Positions 8,081 through 15,852 of a stretch of 40,136 nucleotides of DNA are shown here, piece after piece. Every line of letters starts with the position of its first letter. The first letter of the stretch is position 1. Below the pieces are notes generated by a model, which was not told the DNA's origin, did not search any database, and saw only the letters and a list, made by a program, of their open reading frames with translations. Both the position numbers and the translations under genes were made by a program. The stretch is from Actinomycetes bacterium (GTDB lineage Bacteria > Actinomycetota > Acidimicrobiia > Acidimicrobiales > RAAP-2): NCBI GenBank assembly GCA_021803085.1, contig JAJZMD010000178.1, forward strand, positions 1 through 40,136, given 5' to 3'.

Positions 8081-8691
8081 GCTGGCGCGTCGACGTGCGG
8101 TGCACGGGCTCGGGCGGCCAAGGCATCGCGCTGGCGGCGGTGGTGCTCGCCGAGGCAGGCCTCGCCGGCGGGTTTGAGGTCGCCCTCACCCAAGAGTACG
8201 GTCCCGAGGCACGGGGCGGCGCGAGCCGTGCCGACGTCGTGATCTCCGATGAGGAGATCTCCAATCCCCAGTGCGGCGTTCCGGGGATCCTGCTCGCCTT
8301 GCACGACAAGGCATGGCGAAAGTTCGCGACGGGCACGCCTGCCATGATGGCCTCGCTCGCCTCCGGCGCGACGGTCGCGGTCGTCGACCGAGACCGCGTC
8401 GTCGTCGACCCCGCCACGCCTGGCGTCCTCGTGCTCGGCTTCGAGTCGGTCGCCCGCGACGAGCTGCGCGCGAAGGTCGTGGCGAACATGCTCGCGGTCG
8501 GGGCACTCGGACGGCTGATCGGTCGCTTGGACGCCGAGCTCGTCGAGACAGCGGTGTCGACGCGCTCGCCCGGCGCGTTTCGCGAGCTCAACGTCGTCGC
8601 CTTCCGACGCGGCTGGGCGATGATGCACGACCTGCTCGCCGCGGCGTGCGCCGAGGAGGTGAGTGCCGGTGTCGCGGGCGCGCGTGCTTGA
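8077..8691 (+). CDS. korC: 2-oxoacid:ferredoxin oxidoreductase gamma subunit (KorC-like)
   Basis: Gamma subunit (204 aa) of the same Kor enzyme; the domain binds the CoA/acyl transfer part of the complex. It starts at the overlapping GTGA (GTG 8077) and shows TGSGGQGIALAAVVLAEAG and QEYGPEARGGASRADVVIS, the two best conserved stretches of the COG1014 family. Together with korA and korB it forms a complete catalytic set, while a ferredoxin (delta) subunit is absent here and is found fused to the IorB-like protein instead. The last 23 bases overlap the CoA-transferase gene, whose ribosome-binding site lies inside this gene. Confidence 0.88.
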   Translation: MSWRVDVRCTGSGGQGIALAAVVLAEAGLAGGFEVALTQEYGPEARGGASRADVVISDEEISNPQCGVPGILLALHDKAWRKFATGTPAMMASLASGATVAVVDRDRVVVDPATPGVLVLGFESVARDELRAKVVANMLAVGALGRLIGRLDAELVETAVSTRSPGAFRELNVVAFRRGWAMMHDLLAAACAEEVSAGVAGARA

Positions 8692-9910
8692 CGGCGTTCG
8701 CGTGCTCGACCTCTCCCAGGGGGCAGCCGGGCCTCTCGCCGGCATGGTTCTCGGTGACCACGGTGCCGATGTCGTGAAGGTCGACCCGCCCGGGGGGGAG
8801 TGGGGGCGCGGCCTCGGACCCCCCTTCGTGGGGGGGGATGCGGCTGCCTACTTCGGCATGAACCGGAACAAGCGGTCCATTGCGATCGACTTGAAGGACC
8901 CGGAGGGGGCGGCAGTGGCGCGCGCGCTCGCCTGTCGCTCGGACGTCGTGCTCCAAAGCTTTCGCCCAGGCGTGTGCGAGCGTCTGGGCCTCGGCTACCC
9001 GGCGCTCGCTGCGAACGCGCCGCGCGTCGTCTACTGCTCGATCTCTGCCTTCGGACAGGACGGGCCGTGGCGTGACAAGCCCGGGGTGGACGGCGTCGTG
9101 CAGGCGATGAGCGGGATCATGTCCGTGACCGGCGAGCCCGACGGCAGCCCCGTCAAGGTGGGCGTACCCGCCGCCGACACGATGGGCGCGATGGCGGCGG
9201 TGCAGGGGATCCTCCTCGCGTTGTTCGCACGCGAGCGCACCGGCCGCGGCCAGCGGGTCGAGGTCTCGTTGTTCGACGCGATGCTGATGTTCCAGACTGT
9301 GCCGCTCTCGATGTTCCTGGCGAGCGGCGACTCGCCGGGTCGGCACGGGAGCGCCGCACCGTACGCGGCGCCCAACGAGGCGTTCCCGACCGCCGATGGC
9401 CACATCATGGTCGCCGCGTACTGGCCGGACCGCTGGAAGTCGCTGCTCGAGGCTCTCGGGTGCCCCGAGCTCGGGGAGGATCCGCGCTTCGCCACAGGAG
9501 TGGCGCGTGTGGAGCACCGCGTGGAGATGAGGGCGGAGCTCGAGAAGAGGTTCCAGGAGCGGTCGACCGCCGAGTGGCTCGAAGTGCTCGAGGCCGCGGA
9601 CGTGCTGTGCGCCCCGATCAACGACTACCGCCACCTCCTGGCCGAGCCCTCGATCAAGGCAGATGAGCGGTTCCCCCGCCTCGTGCACCCAGAGGTGGGT
9701 CCGGTGCCCGGCGTCGCGACGCCCGTACGGCTGTCGGAGAACCCGGCACGCGCCGAGCACGCCGCGCCGCTGGTGGGCGAGCATACGATCGAGATCCTGC
9801 GCGAGCTCGGTCTCGACGACGCCCGGATCGGCGAGCTCGTGCACTCGGGTGCCGTCGTGCAGTGGGAGCGCGCCTCCACGGGCGCGTCGGCGGTGGGGAG
9901 GGAGCGGTGA
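8669..9910 (+). CDS. CaiB/BaiF family (type III) CoA-transferase
   Basis: Formyl-CoA/carnitine-type CoA-transferase (413 aa) that moves CoA between two carboxylic acids through an enzyme-bound aspartyl thioester. The N-terminal Rossmann part has [21 protein letters not shown] in two overlapping segments; the catalytic Asp170 sits in [10 protein letters not shown], at the position of Asp169 of formyl-CoA transferase. Start: GTG at 8669 is preferred because GGAGGTGA lies 6 bases upstream; GTG at 8663 is in frame but too close to that site. The gene lies between the oxoacid oxidoreductase and a beta-oxidation set, so a role in loading a di- or hydroxy-acid with CoA (for example from succinyl-CoA) is likely. 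Lyase or racemase activity also exists in this family. Confidence 0.88.
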   Translation: MSRARVLDGVRVLDLSQGAAGPLAGMVLGDHGADVVKVDPPGGEWGRGLGPPFVGGDAAAYFGMNRNKRSIAIDLKDPEGAAVARALACRSDVVLQSFRPGVCERLGLGYPALAANAPRVVYCSISAFGQDGPWRDKPGVDGVVQAMSGIMSVTGEPDGSPVKVGVPAADTMGAMAAVQGILLALFARERTGRGQRVEVSLFDAMLMFQTVPLSMFLASGDSPGRHGSAAPYAAPNEAFPTADGHIMVAAYWPDRWKSLLEALGCPELGEDPRFATGVARVEHRVEMRAELEKRFQERSTAEWLEVLEAADVLCAPINDYRHLLAEPSIKADERFPRLVHPEVGPVPGVATPVRLSENPARAEHAAPLVGEHTIEILRELGLDDARIGELVHSGAVVQWERASTGASAVGRER

Positions 9911-9972
9911 AGTCCGATGTAAGCCAGGCAGGCAGGGGCGCTGCAGGGGAGGACCGTCGAAGGAGGAGCGAC

Positions 9973-10755
9973 ATGCACGAGCCGATCGAGGTCAGGCGTT
10001 CCGGAGCGGTTGCCCAGGTGACGATCAACCGCGAGTCGGCGCTCAACGCGCTCACCCCCGAGATGCTCGCAGACCTGCGCAGCAGTTTCGCAGAGCTCGA
10101 CCGCGACGAGGAGTGCCGGGTCGTGGTACTTGCTGGTCAGCCGCGTGCCTTCTCGGTCGGTGCCGACTTGAAAGGGCGCGTCGCAGAGTACGACGCGGGC
10201 GGCGGGCGAGATCCCCTCGGCGAGGTGATCCGCGGGCTCTTCGGGGACATCGAGCGAATGGGAAAGCCGGTGATCGCGGCGATCGCCGGCTATGCCCTCG
10301 GCGGCGGCCTCGAGCTCGCCCTTGCGTGCGACCTGCGCGTCGCCGACACGACGGCGTCCTTCGGCCTCCCTGAGGCGAAGGTCGGGAGCATGCCGGGTGC
10401 GGGGGGTACGCAGCGTCTCACGCGTCTGGTCGGCCCGGCCGCGGCGATGGAGCTCATGTTCCTCGGCGAGCGGATCGACGCGGAGGCTGCGCTGCGGATC
10501 GGCCTCGTGAACCGCGTCGTGCCGGAGGGGATGCTGGGGGAGGAGACGGGGCGCTTGGCTGAGCTGATCGCGACGCGAGCGCCCCTGTCGATCTCGTGCA
10601 TCAAGCGATCGGTGCACGTCGCGCTCGGCAGCGACATGCAGACGGGCCTCGACTTCGAGAGCCAGTGCCACGCGTTCTTGCGGGGGACGAAGGATCGTGA
10701 GGAAGGGATGCGAGCATTCGTCGAGAAGAGGGAGCCGCGCTTCACCGGCCGGTGA
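9973..10755 (+). CDS. Enoyl-CoA hydratase/isomerase (crotonase family)
   Basis: A 260-aa crotonase. Both catalytic acids of classical hydratases are present with the usual 20-residue spacing: Glu114 in GGGLELAL and Glu134 in [15 protein letters not shown], so hydration of a 2-enoyl-CoA is the best call rather than a specialised isomerase or decarboxylase. ATG at 9973 has AGGAGGA 5 bases upstream, and the gap of 62 bases after the CoA-transferase holds no other gene. It sits before an SDR and a thiolase, which would give the three central steps of a beta-oxidation turn. The acyl chain is unknown. Confidence 0.9.
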   Translation: MHEPIEVRRSGAVAQVTINRESALNALTPEMLADLRSSFAELDRDEECRVVVLAGQPRAFSVGADLKGRVAEYDAGGGRDPLGEVIRGLFGDIERMGKPVIAAIAGYALGGGLELALACDLRVADTTASFGLPEAKVGSMPGAGGTQRLTRLVGPAAAMELMFLGERIDAEAALRIGLVNRVVPEGMLGEETGRLAELIATRAPLSISCIKRSVHVALGSDMQTGLDFESQCHAFLRGTKDREEGMRAFVEKREPRFTGR

Positions 10756-10797
10756 GCGACGACCCGGGGGTCCTTCCCGGAGAGAGAGGTGAGCGGC

Positions 10798-11544
10798 ATG
10801 GGAGTCGCCGGGCGGGTCGCCGTGGTGACCGGGAGCGGCCAGGGGATCGGCCAGGGGATCGCGCGGCATCTCGCCGCCCATGGGGCCAAGGTGGTCCTGA
10901 ACGACGTGGACGAGTCCCGGGTCGAGGCGGCAGCCGCGGCGCTCTCGGCCGAGGGCGGCGAGGTGGCCTACGTGGCGAGCGACGTCGCGACCTCCGACGG
11001 GGCCGGGGCGCTCGTCGACCAGGCGCTCGCCACCTTCGGGGCGGTGGACATCCTCGTCAACAACGCCGGGGTGGCGCGCGACAAGTGGCTCGTCAAGATG
11101 ACCGAGGAGGACTGGGACCTCGTGATGAGCGTGAACCTGCGTTCCCAGTTCCTCTGCACGAAGGCGGCGGCGCCGCACATGATGGAGAAGCAGCACGGGC
11201 GGATCGTGAACATCGCGTCGCGCGCATGGCTCGGAGGTCCCGGGCAGGCGAACTACAGCGCCTCGAAGGGCGGCGTGGTCTCGCTCACGAGGACCTGCGC
11301 TCTCGAGTTCGCCAAGTACCAGATCACCGCGAACGCCATCGCGCCGGCGCTCGTCGACACGCCGCTGTTCCGGAGCCTGAAGGAAGACGTGCAGGAGCGG
11401 CTGATCGGCACGATCCCCGTCGGGCGGATCGGCGGCCCCGAGGAGATCGCAGCCGCGGTCGGCTTCTTCGCCGCCGACGAGTCGTGGTACGTGACCGGGC
11501 AGCTGCTCTACGTGTGCGGCGGGCGGAGCATCGGGGCGTCGTGA
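10798..11544 (+). CDS. Short-chain dehydrogenase/reductase (FabG-like, 3-hydroxyacyl type)
   Basis: NAD(P)-dependent classical SDR of 248 aa. The cofactor motif TGSGQGIG is at residues 11-18, NNAG follows, and the catalytic set is Ser141, Tyr153 and Lys157 in YSASK. The spacing between Ser and Tyr is 12, one shorter than in E. coli FabG. Start ATG at 10798 has GAGAGGTGAG just upstream; an in-frame GTG at 10789 is less well placed. By position it should oxidise the 3-hydroxyacyl-CoA made by the hydratase, with the thiolase next. Substrate and NAD versus NADP preference are not clear; an aspartate after the second strand (LNDVDES) hints at NAD. Confidence 0.87.
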   Translation: MGVAGRVAVVTGSGQGIGQGIARHLAAHGAKVVLNDVDESRVEAAAAALSAEGGEVAYVASDVATSDGAGALVDQALATFGAVDILVNNAGVARDKWLVKMTEEDWDLVMSVNLRSQFLCTKAAAPHMMEKQHGRIVNIASRAWLGGPGQANYSASKGGVVSLTRTCALEFAKYQITANAIAPALVDTPLFRSLKEDVQERLIGTIPVGRIGGPEEIAAAVGFFAADESWYVTGQLLYVCGGRSIGAS

Positions 11545-11610
11545 TCGCGTACGAGCGCCCGGGAACTGGGCGGCTGATCGAGCCCACATCGAGAAAGAGA
11601 TGACAAGGCC

Positions 11611-12045
11611 ATGGTGAGCACGGAAGCGGCGACGGCGGTGATGAAGCGCCCGTACGAGGTGGAGGACGGACTCGTGCGACTGCGCGCGGGAAGGTGTCCT
11701 GCGTGCAATGCCGTGTACTGCCCTGCGCGCCTCGTCTGCGACGGCTGTGGTCACCGGGGGCTCGAAGAGATCCTGCTCGCCCCCCGGGGGAAGATCTACA
11801 CCTTCACGACTGTGCACCAGTCGACGCCGGAGTTCCAAACGCCCTACCACCTCTGCTACGTCGACTTCGACGAGCAGGTGCGCGTGATGCTGCCTGCCGC
11901 AGGCGAGGAGCGGCCGAGGATCGGCGAGGACGTGGAGATCGTGCTCGGGACCGGCCCCCGACTCGTCGGCACAGAGCCCGAGGAGGGCCCGCACGCGCTC
12001 ATGGTCGCAGGGCCCGCGACAGGGAGGGACGAAGACGATGTCTGA
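11611..12045 (+). CDS. DUF35 zinc-ribbon/OB-fold protein, thiolase partner
   Basis: A 144-aa protein with a rubredoxin-like zinc ribbon (CPAC and CDGC, residues about 31-49) followed by an OB-fold with the FTTVHQ strand typical of the ChsH2/DUF35 family. In archaea and actinobacteria these proteins bind a thiolase or acyl-CoA hydratase and complete its CoA site. Its 3' end overlaps the thiolase start by 8 bases, the normal arrangement. The start is ATG 11611; the ribosome-binding site there is weak, and ATG 11641 is an in-frame alternative. It adds no catalytic residues of its own. Confidence 0.85.
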   Translation: MVSTEAATAVMKRPYEVEDGLVRLRAGRCPACNAVYCPARLVCDGCGHRGLEEILLAPRGKIYTFTTVHQSTPEFQTPYHLCYVDFDEQVRVMLPAAGEERPRIGEDVEIVLGTGPRLVGTEPEEGPHALMVAGPATGRDEDDV

Positions 12046-13180
12046 CGTGTACGTGGTCGGAGCGGGAATGACCCCGTTCGGGAAGCATCCTGACAAGACC
12101 GCTGCCGAGCTCGGGGCGGCGGCCGTGCTCGAAGCGCTCGACGACGCGGGCGTGTCGCTCGGGGAAATCGAGGCCGCCTGGGTCGGGAGCGTGTTCCAGG
12201 GGATGGCGATGGGCCAGCGCGCGCTCGGCGAAGGCGGGATCTCGGGCATCCCCATCACGAACGTCGAGAACGCGTGCTCGAGCGGCTCGACGGCGATCTG
12301 GGGAGCTGCCATGTCGATCAAGGCCGGCATGTACGACGTCGTGCTCGCGCTCGGCGTCGAACATCTGACCGGGGCGTTCCGCGGCGCCTTCACCCCCGAC
12401 GAGAGCGATGTCGAGGCTCAGCGGGGCCTGACGATGCCCGCCGTCTACGCCATGCGCGCCCAGCGGCATTTCGCCCAGTACGGGACCACCTCGGAGCAGC
12501 TGGCGGCGATCTCGGCGAAGAACAAGCGCAACGCGGTGGCCAACCCGCTCGCGCAGTTCAAAAAGCCCGTCAGCGTCGACGAGGTGCTGGCGTCGCGGAT
12601 GATCGCCGACCCCCTCCATCTCCAGGAGTGCGCGCCCGTGAGCGACGGGGCGGCCGCCGTCGTGCTCGCGAGCAAGAGAAAGCGGGCAGCGCTCGGCGGA
12701 AGCCGAGCGGTACGACTCGCGGCGTCCACGCTGAAGAGCGGGCGCGCCGAGGTCGGCCTGAAGGACATGACGGTCGAGGATCTCACTTGGCGCGCCGCCG
12801 AAGAAGCCTACGAGCGGTCCGGAATCAGTCCGAGCGACATCCGCTTCGCGGAGGTGCACGACTGCTTCAGCATCGCCGAAGCGCTGCGGGTGGAGGGCCT
12901 CGGCCTCTTCCCGCACGGGGAGTACCCGGCACGCGTCGTCAAAGGGGAGGCCGACCTCGACGGACGGCTACCTGTGAACGGGAGCGGCGGCCTGCTCGGC
13001 AAGGGCCATCCGCTCGGCGCCACCGGCGTCGCCCAGGTGGTCGAGGTGGTGCGCCAGCTCCGTGGGGAGGCCGGCCTACGACAGATCCCCGGAGCGCGCG
13101 TCGGGCTCGCCCACTGCAGGGGCGGTAAGGCCCAGGGGGTCGAGGGCACGGCCTGCACCGTCAACATCCTCACGGTCTAG
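12038..13180 (+). CDS. Thiolase (SCP-x/acetyl-CoA acetyltransferase family)
   Basis: Thiolase of 380 aa of the SCP-x-like group that works with DUF35 proteins. The nucleophile Cys80 lies in ENACSSGSTA; EVHDCFSIAE carries the conserved His, GHPLGATG the glycine-rich CoA loop, and HCRGG near the C terminus replaces the usual second Cys motif, as in this subgroup. ATG at 12038 is preceded by AGGGAGG inside the DUF35 gene. It should cleave a 3-oxoacyl-CoA to acetyl- or propionyl-CoA, closing the hydratase-SDR-thiolase sequence. The chain length accepted is unknown. Confidence 0.88.
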   Translation: MSDVYVVGAGMTPFGKHPDKTAAELGAAAVLEALDDAGVSLGEIEAAWVGSVFQGMAMGQRALGEGGISGIPITNVENACSSGSTAIWGAAMSIKAGMYDVVLALGVEHLTGAFRGAFTPDESDVEAQRGLTMPAVYAMRAQRHFAQYGTTSEQLAAISAKNKRNAVANPLAQFKKPVSVDEVLASRMIADPLHLQECAPVSDGAAAVVLASKRKRAALGGSRAVRLAASTLKSGRAEVGLKDMTVEDLTWRAAEEAYERSGISPSDIRFAEVHDCFSIAEALRVEGLGLFPHGEYPARVVKGEADLDGRLPVNGSGGLLGKGHPLGATGVAQVVEVVRQLRGEAGLRQIPGARVGLAHCRGGKAQGVEGTACTVNILTV

Positions 13181-13184
13181 GACG

Positions 13185-14384
13185 ATGGCGGTCGTAGCGG
13201 ACAGGGCGAGGGCAAGTACGTCGCCAAACTGGCGCGAAGAGGGCGAGCTCGTCGCGGTGGCGTGCTCGCTCATGCGCGGCGGCACCAGCAAGGCGGTGTT
13301 CCTCGACGAGGCGGTCGTGCCCTCCGATCCCGACGAGCGGGCGCGGTTCCTCCTCGCGTTGATGGGCAGCCCCGATCCTCGCCAGATCGATGGTCTGGGC
13401 GGCGCGGACCTGCTCACGAGCAAGGTGGCGATGATCGGCCCGCCGAGCGTTCCCGGCGCCGACCTCGACTACACCTTCGCCCAGGTGAGCGTACGGGACG
13501 CTCGGGTGGACTACGACATCAACTGTGGCAACATCTCGGCAGCGGTCGGTGTCTACGCGGTGGAGCACGGTCTCGTCGCCGCGCACGGCGAAATGGCGAC
13601 CGTGCGAATCCACAACGTCAACACCCGGCGTGTCTTCTACGCGGAGGTGCCGGTGGCGGCCGGGCACGCGCGCGTCGAAGGGGCGTGCCGGGTCGACGGC
13701 GTGCCGGGCTCGGGTGCCGAGATCCTCCTCGACCTGCGCGAGACGATCGGCACGGTGACCGGCGAGCTCTTGCCGACCGGGTCGGCCATCGACACCCTCG
13801 AGGTCCCCGGTCTCGGGCACGTCGACGTGTCGATCGTCGACATCGCCTACCTGTGCGTGGCCGTCCGCGCGAGCGCCCTCGGCATCGCCGAGGGTGACCT
13901 CCCGGTGCTGCCCGGCGACGACCTGCTCAGCGCCGTGGACCGGCTCCAGCGCGCGGCGGCGCGCCACCTCGATCTTGCCGAGGGGACGCTCGTGCCGGTG
14001 CCAATCCTCGTGAGCGAGCCCCACGACTACCGGACCCTGGTCGGGGAGGAGGAGGTCGCGGCGGGCGACCTCGACGTCGTCGCGGAGGTGATCGGCGGCC
14101 AGCCCCTCGCGCTTCACAAGGCGTTCCCCGGAGGTGCTGGCGTGACCCTCGCCGTCACGGCGCGCCTTTCCGGGAGCGTCGCTGCCGTGCCCGGGTATGG
14201 CGGGCCGGTGCGGATCGGGCACCCGAGCGGGTGCACCGTCGTCGACGTCGTGCTCGGCACGGGGCCGGACGGCAAGACGTCCGTCGAAAGGGCGGCGTAC
14301 AGCCGCACTGCGAGACGGCTATTGGACGGCACGGCGTACCTGAAGAAGGCAGCGCTGCGCCCGGTACCCGAGGGGGTGGCATGA
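13185..14384 (+). CDS. PrpF-family isomerase (methylaconitate/methylitaconate isomerase-like)
   Basis: A 399-aa protein of the PrpF (DUF453) family, two diaminopimelate-epimerase-like folds that move a double bond or isomerise cis/trans in unsaturated di- and tricarboxylates. Family hallmarks seen: RGGTSKAVF (Lys36), YDINCGN (Cys114), GHPSG and TARRLLDGTAY near the end. Known members are 2-methylaconitate isomerase, 3-methylitaconate delta-isomerase, 4-oxalomesaconate tautomerase and aconitate isomerase. ATG at 13185 begins 4 bases after the thiolase stop; its 3' end overlaps the ligase start as ATGA. Such isomerases feed aconitase-family hydratases, and one such pair (LeuC/LeuD-like) sits at the start of the window, so the two probably act on the same acid. 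Which acid is not known. Confidence 0.85.
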   Translation: MAVVADRARASTSPNWREEGELVAVACSLMRGGTSKAVFLDEAVVPSDPDERARFLLALMGSPDPRQIDGLGGADLLTSKVAMIGPPSVPGADLDYTFAQVSVRDARVDYDINCGNISAAVGVYAVEHGLVAAHGEMATVRIHNVNTRRVFYAEVPVAAGHARVEGACRVDGVPGSGAEILLDLRETIGTVTGELLPTGSAIDTLEVPGLGHVDVSIVDIAYLCVAVRASALGIAEGDLPVLPGDDLLSAVDRLQRAAARHLDLAEGTLVPVPILVSEPHDYRTLVGEEEVAAGDLDVVAEVIGGQPLALHKAFPGGAGVTLAVTARLSGSVAAVPGYGGPVRIGHPSGCTVVDVVLGTGPDGKTSVERAAYSRTARRLLDGTAYLKKAALRPVPEGVA

Positions 14385-15745
14385 TCCTTCAGCCCGAGTT
14401 CGAGTCCCTGCCGCGGCCTCAGCTGCAGGCCCTGCAGGCGGAGCGCCTCTCGGAGGTCGTCCGCTACGCCTATGAGCGGGTGCCCTTCTATCGCGAGCGC
14501 CTCGACGATCTGGGTCTCAAGCCTGATGAGGTCAGCGGGACCGACGATCTCACGCTCGTGCCCTTCACGCGAAAGTCCGACCTGCGTGACCATTACCCCT
14601 TCGGCATGTTCGCGGTCCCCATGTCCGAGGTGGTCCGCATCCACGCTTCGACGGGGACCACGGGCCAGCCGACCGTGGTCGGCTATACGCGCCACGACCT
14701 CGAGATCTTTGCCACCGTCTGCGCCCGCACCCTTGCCGCGGCAGGGGCGCAGCCCGGGATGATCCTGCACAACGCGTATGGCTACGGGCTGTTCACCGGG
14801 GGTCTCGGCTTTCATCATGGGGGCGAGCATCTTGGCCTCGCGGTCCTGCCGATCTCCGGCGGGGGAACGGTCCGCCAGGTCGACCTCATGCTCGACTTCC
14901 GCCCCGAGGTCCTCGCGTGCACGCCGAGCTACGCGCTCACCCTCGCCGAAGAGCTGGCGCGCCGGGGAGTGTCGCCAGAGGACGTGCCCATCCGCATCGC
15001 GATCCTCGGCGCGGAGCCGTGGACCGAGTCGATGCGGGCCGAGGTCGACCGGCTGCTCGGCGCTCGTTCGACGAACGTCTACGGCTTGTCCGAGATCGTG
15101 GGGCCTGGCGTCGCCTCCGAGTGCACCGAGGAGCGAGCGGGCTCCCACGTCGCCGAGGACCACTTCCTTGCTGAGGTCGTCGATCCCGAGACGGGTGCCG
15201 TGCTTCCCGAGGGCCAGGCCGGCGTGCTCGTGGTGACGACGCTCACGAAGCAGGCGCTTCCGCTGCTCAGGTACTGGACGGGGGACGTCACGAGCCTGTC
15301 GTCAGAGCCCTGCGCGTGTGGGCGCACCCTGGTCCGGATGGCGCCGCTCAAGGGTCGCACCGACGACATGCTCATCGTCCGTGGCGTGAACGTCTACCCG
15401 ACGCAGATCGAGGCGGTGATCGGGTCCTTCGCCGAGCTGACGCCGAACTACCGGCTCGTGGTCTCGAGGCCCGGCCGCCTCGACGAGCTGTGCGTAGAGG
15501 CGGAGCTGAGCACGGCGTTCCTCCTCAAGGTCGTTGCCGAGACACCGGGTGAGGTTGCCAAGACGTTGTGCGAGGAGCTCGTGGATGCGAACCACGCGCT
15601 GAGGTCCGTGCGCGAACGGCTGGCTCAGGCGATCAAGACGACGGTCGGCGTGAGCGTGAAGGTCCGCCTCCTCGAGCCCGGGGCGGCTCCCCGGTCAGAG
15701 GGCGGAAAGATCGTGCGCGTGGTCGACGAGCGCCAGCTCGTCTAA
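14381..15745 (+). CDS. Phenylacetate-CoA ligase-type adenylate-forming enzyme (PaaK-like)
   Basis: AMP-forming acid-CoA ligase of 454 aa with the short PaaK architecture. Visible motifs are the phosphate loop STGTTGQPTVVGYT, NVYGLSEIVGPG (adenine binding), YWTGDV, and the hinge KGRTDDMLIVRGVNVYPTQIE, which is diagnostic for PaaK. A CAC/CG pair near residue 310 belongs to the zinc-binding-like loop often found in this group. ATG at 14381 overlaps the PrpF stop. The enzyme would activate a free aryl-acetic or related acid, either an imported substrate or the acid left by a 2-oxoacid. It is not part of a paa oxygenase cluster here, which argues against the aerobic phenylacetate route. Confidence 0.87.
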   Translation: MILQPEFESLPRPQLQALQAERLSEVVRYAYERVPFYRERLDDLGLKPDEVSGTDDLTLVPFTRKSDLRDHYPFGMFAVPMSEVVRIHASTGTTGQPTVVGYTRHDLEIFATVCARTLAAAGAQPGMILHNAYGYGLFTGGLGFHHGGEHLGLAVLPISGGGTVRQVDLMLDFRPEVLACTPSYALTLAEELARRGVSPEDVPIRIAILGAEPWTESMRAEVDRLLGARSTNVYGLSEIVGPGVASECTEERAGSHVAEDHFLAEVVDPETGAVLPEGQAGVLVVTTLTKQALPLLRYWTGDVTSLSSEPCACGRTLVRMAPLKGRTDDMLIVRGVNVYPTQIEAVIGSFAELTPNYRLVVSRPGRLDELCVEAELSTAFLLKVVAETPGEVAKTLCEELVDANHALRSVRERLAQAIKTTVGVSVKVRLLEPGAAPRSEGGKIVRVVDERQLV

Positions 15746-15746
15746 G

Positions 15747-15762
15747 CCGCAGGCGCCTGCGG
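15747..15762. promoter_or_regulatory. 16-bp perfect palindrome between the two ligase genes
   Basis: CCGCAGGCGCCTGCGG lies one base after the PaaK-like stop. It could be a short hairpin that partly terminates transcription, or a protein-binding site for separate control of the last ligase gene. No T-run follows it. Confidence 0.35.
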
Positions 15763-15852
15763 GCGCCTAGTGTCCCTCGACGTTCACACCGATGGATGGT
15801 CGTCGGACGTGCAGGACGTGCACGGATGAGCGTGGGGCAAGGAGGGGCTGCG

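Noticed and set aside
9625-12393. 922-codon open frame on the minus strand
   Set aside because: Antisense to the CoA-transferase, hydratase, SDR, DUF35 and thiolase genes, which all have clear family motifs; no recognisable protein.
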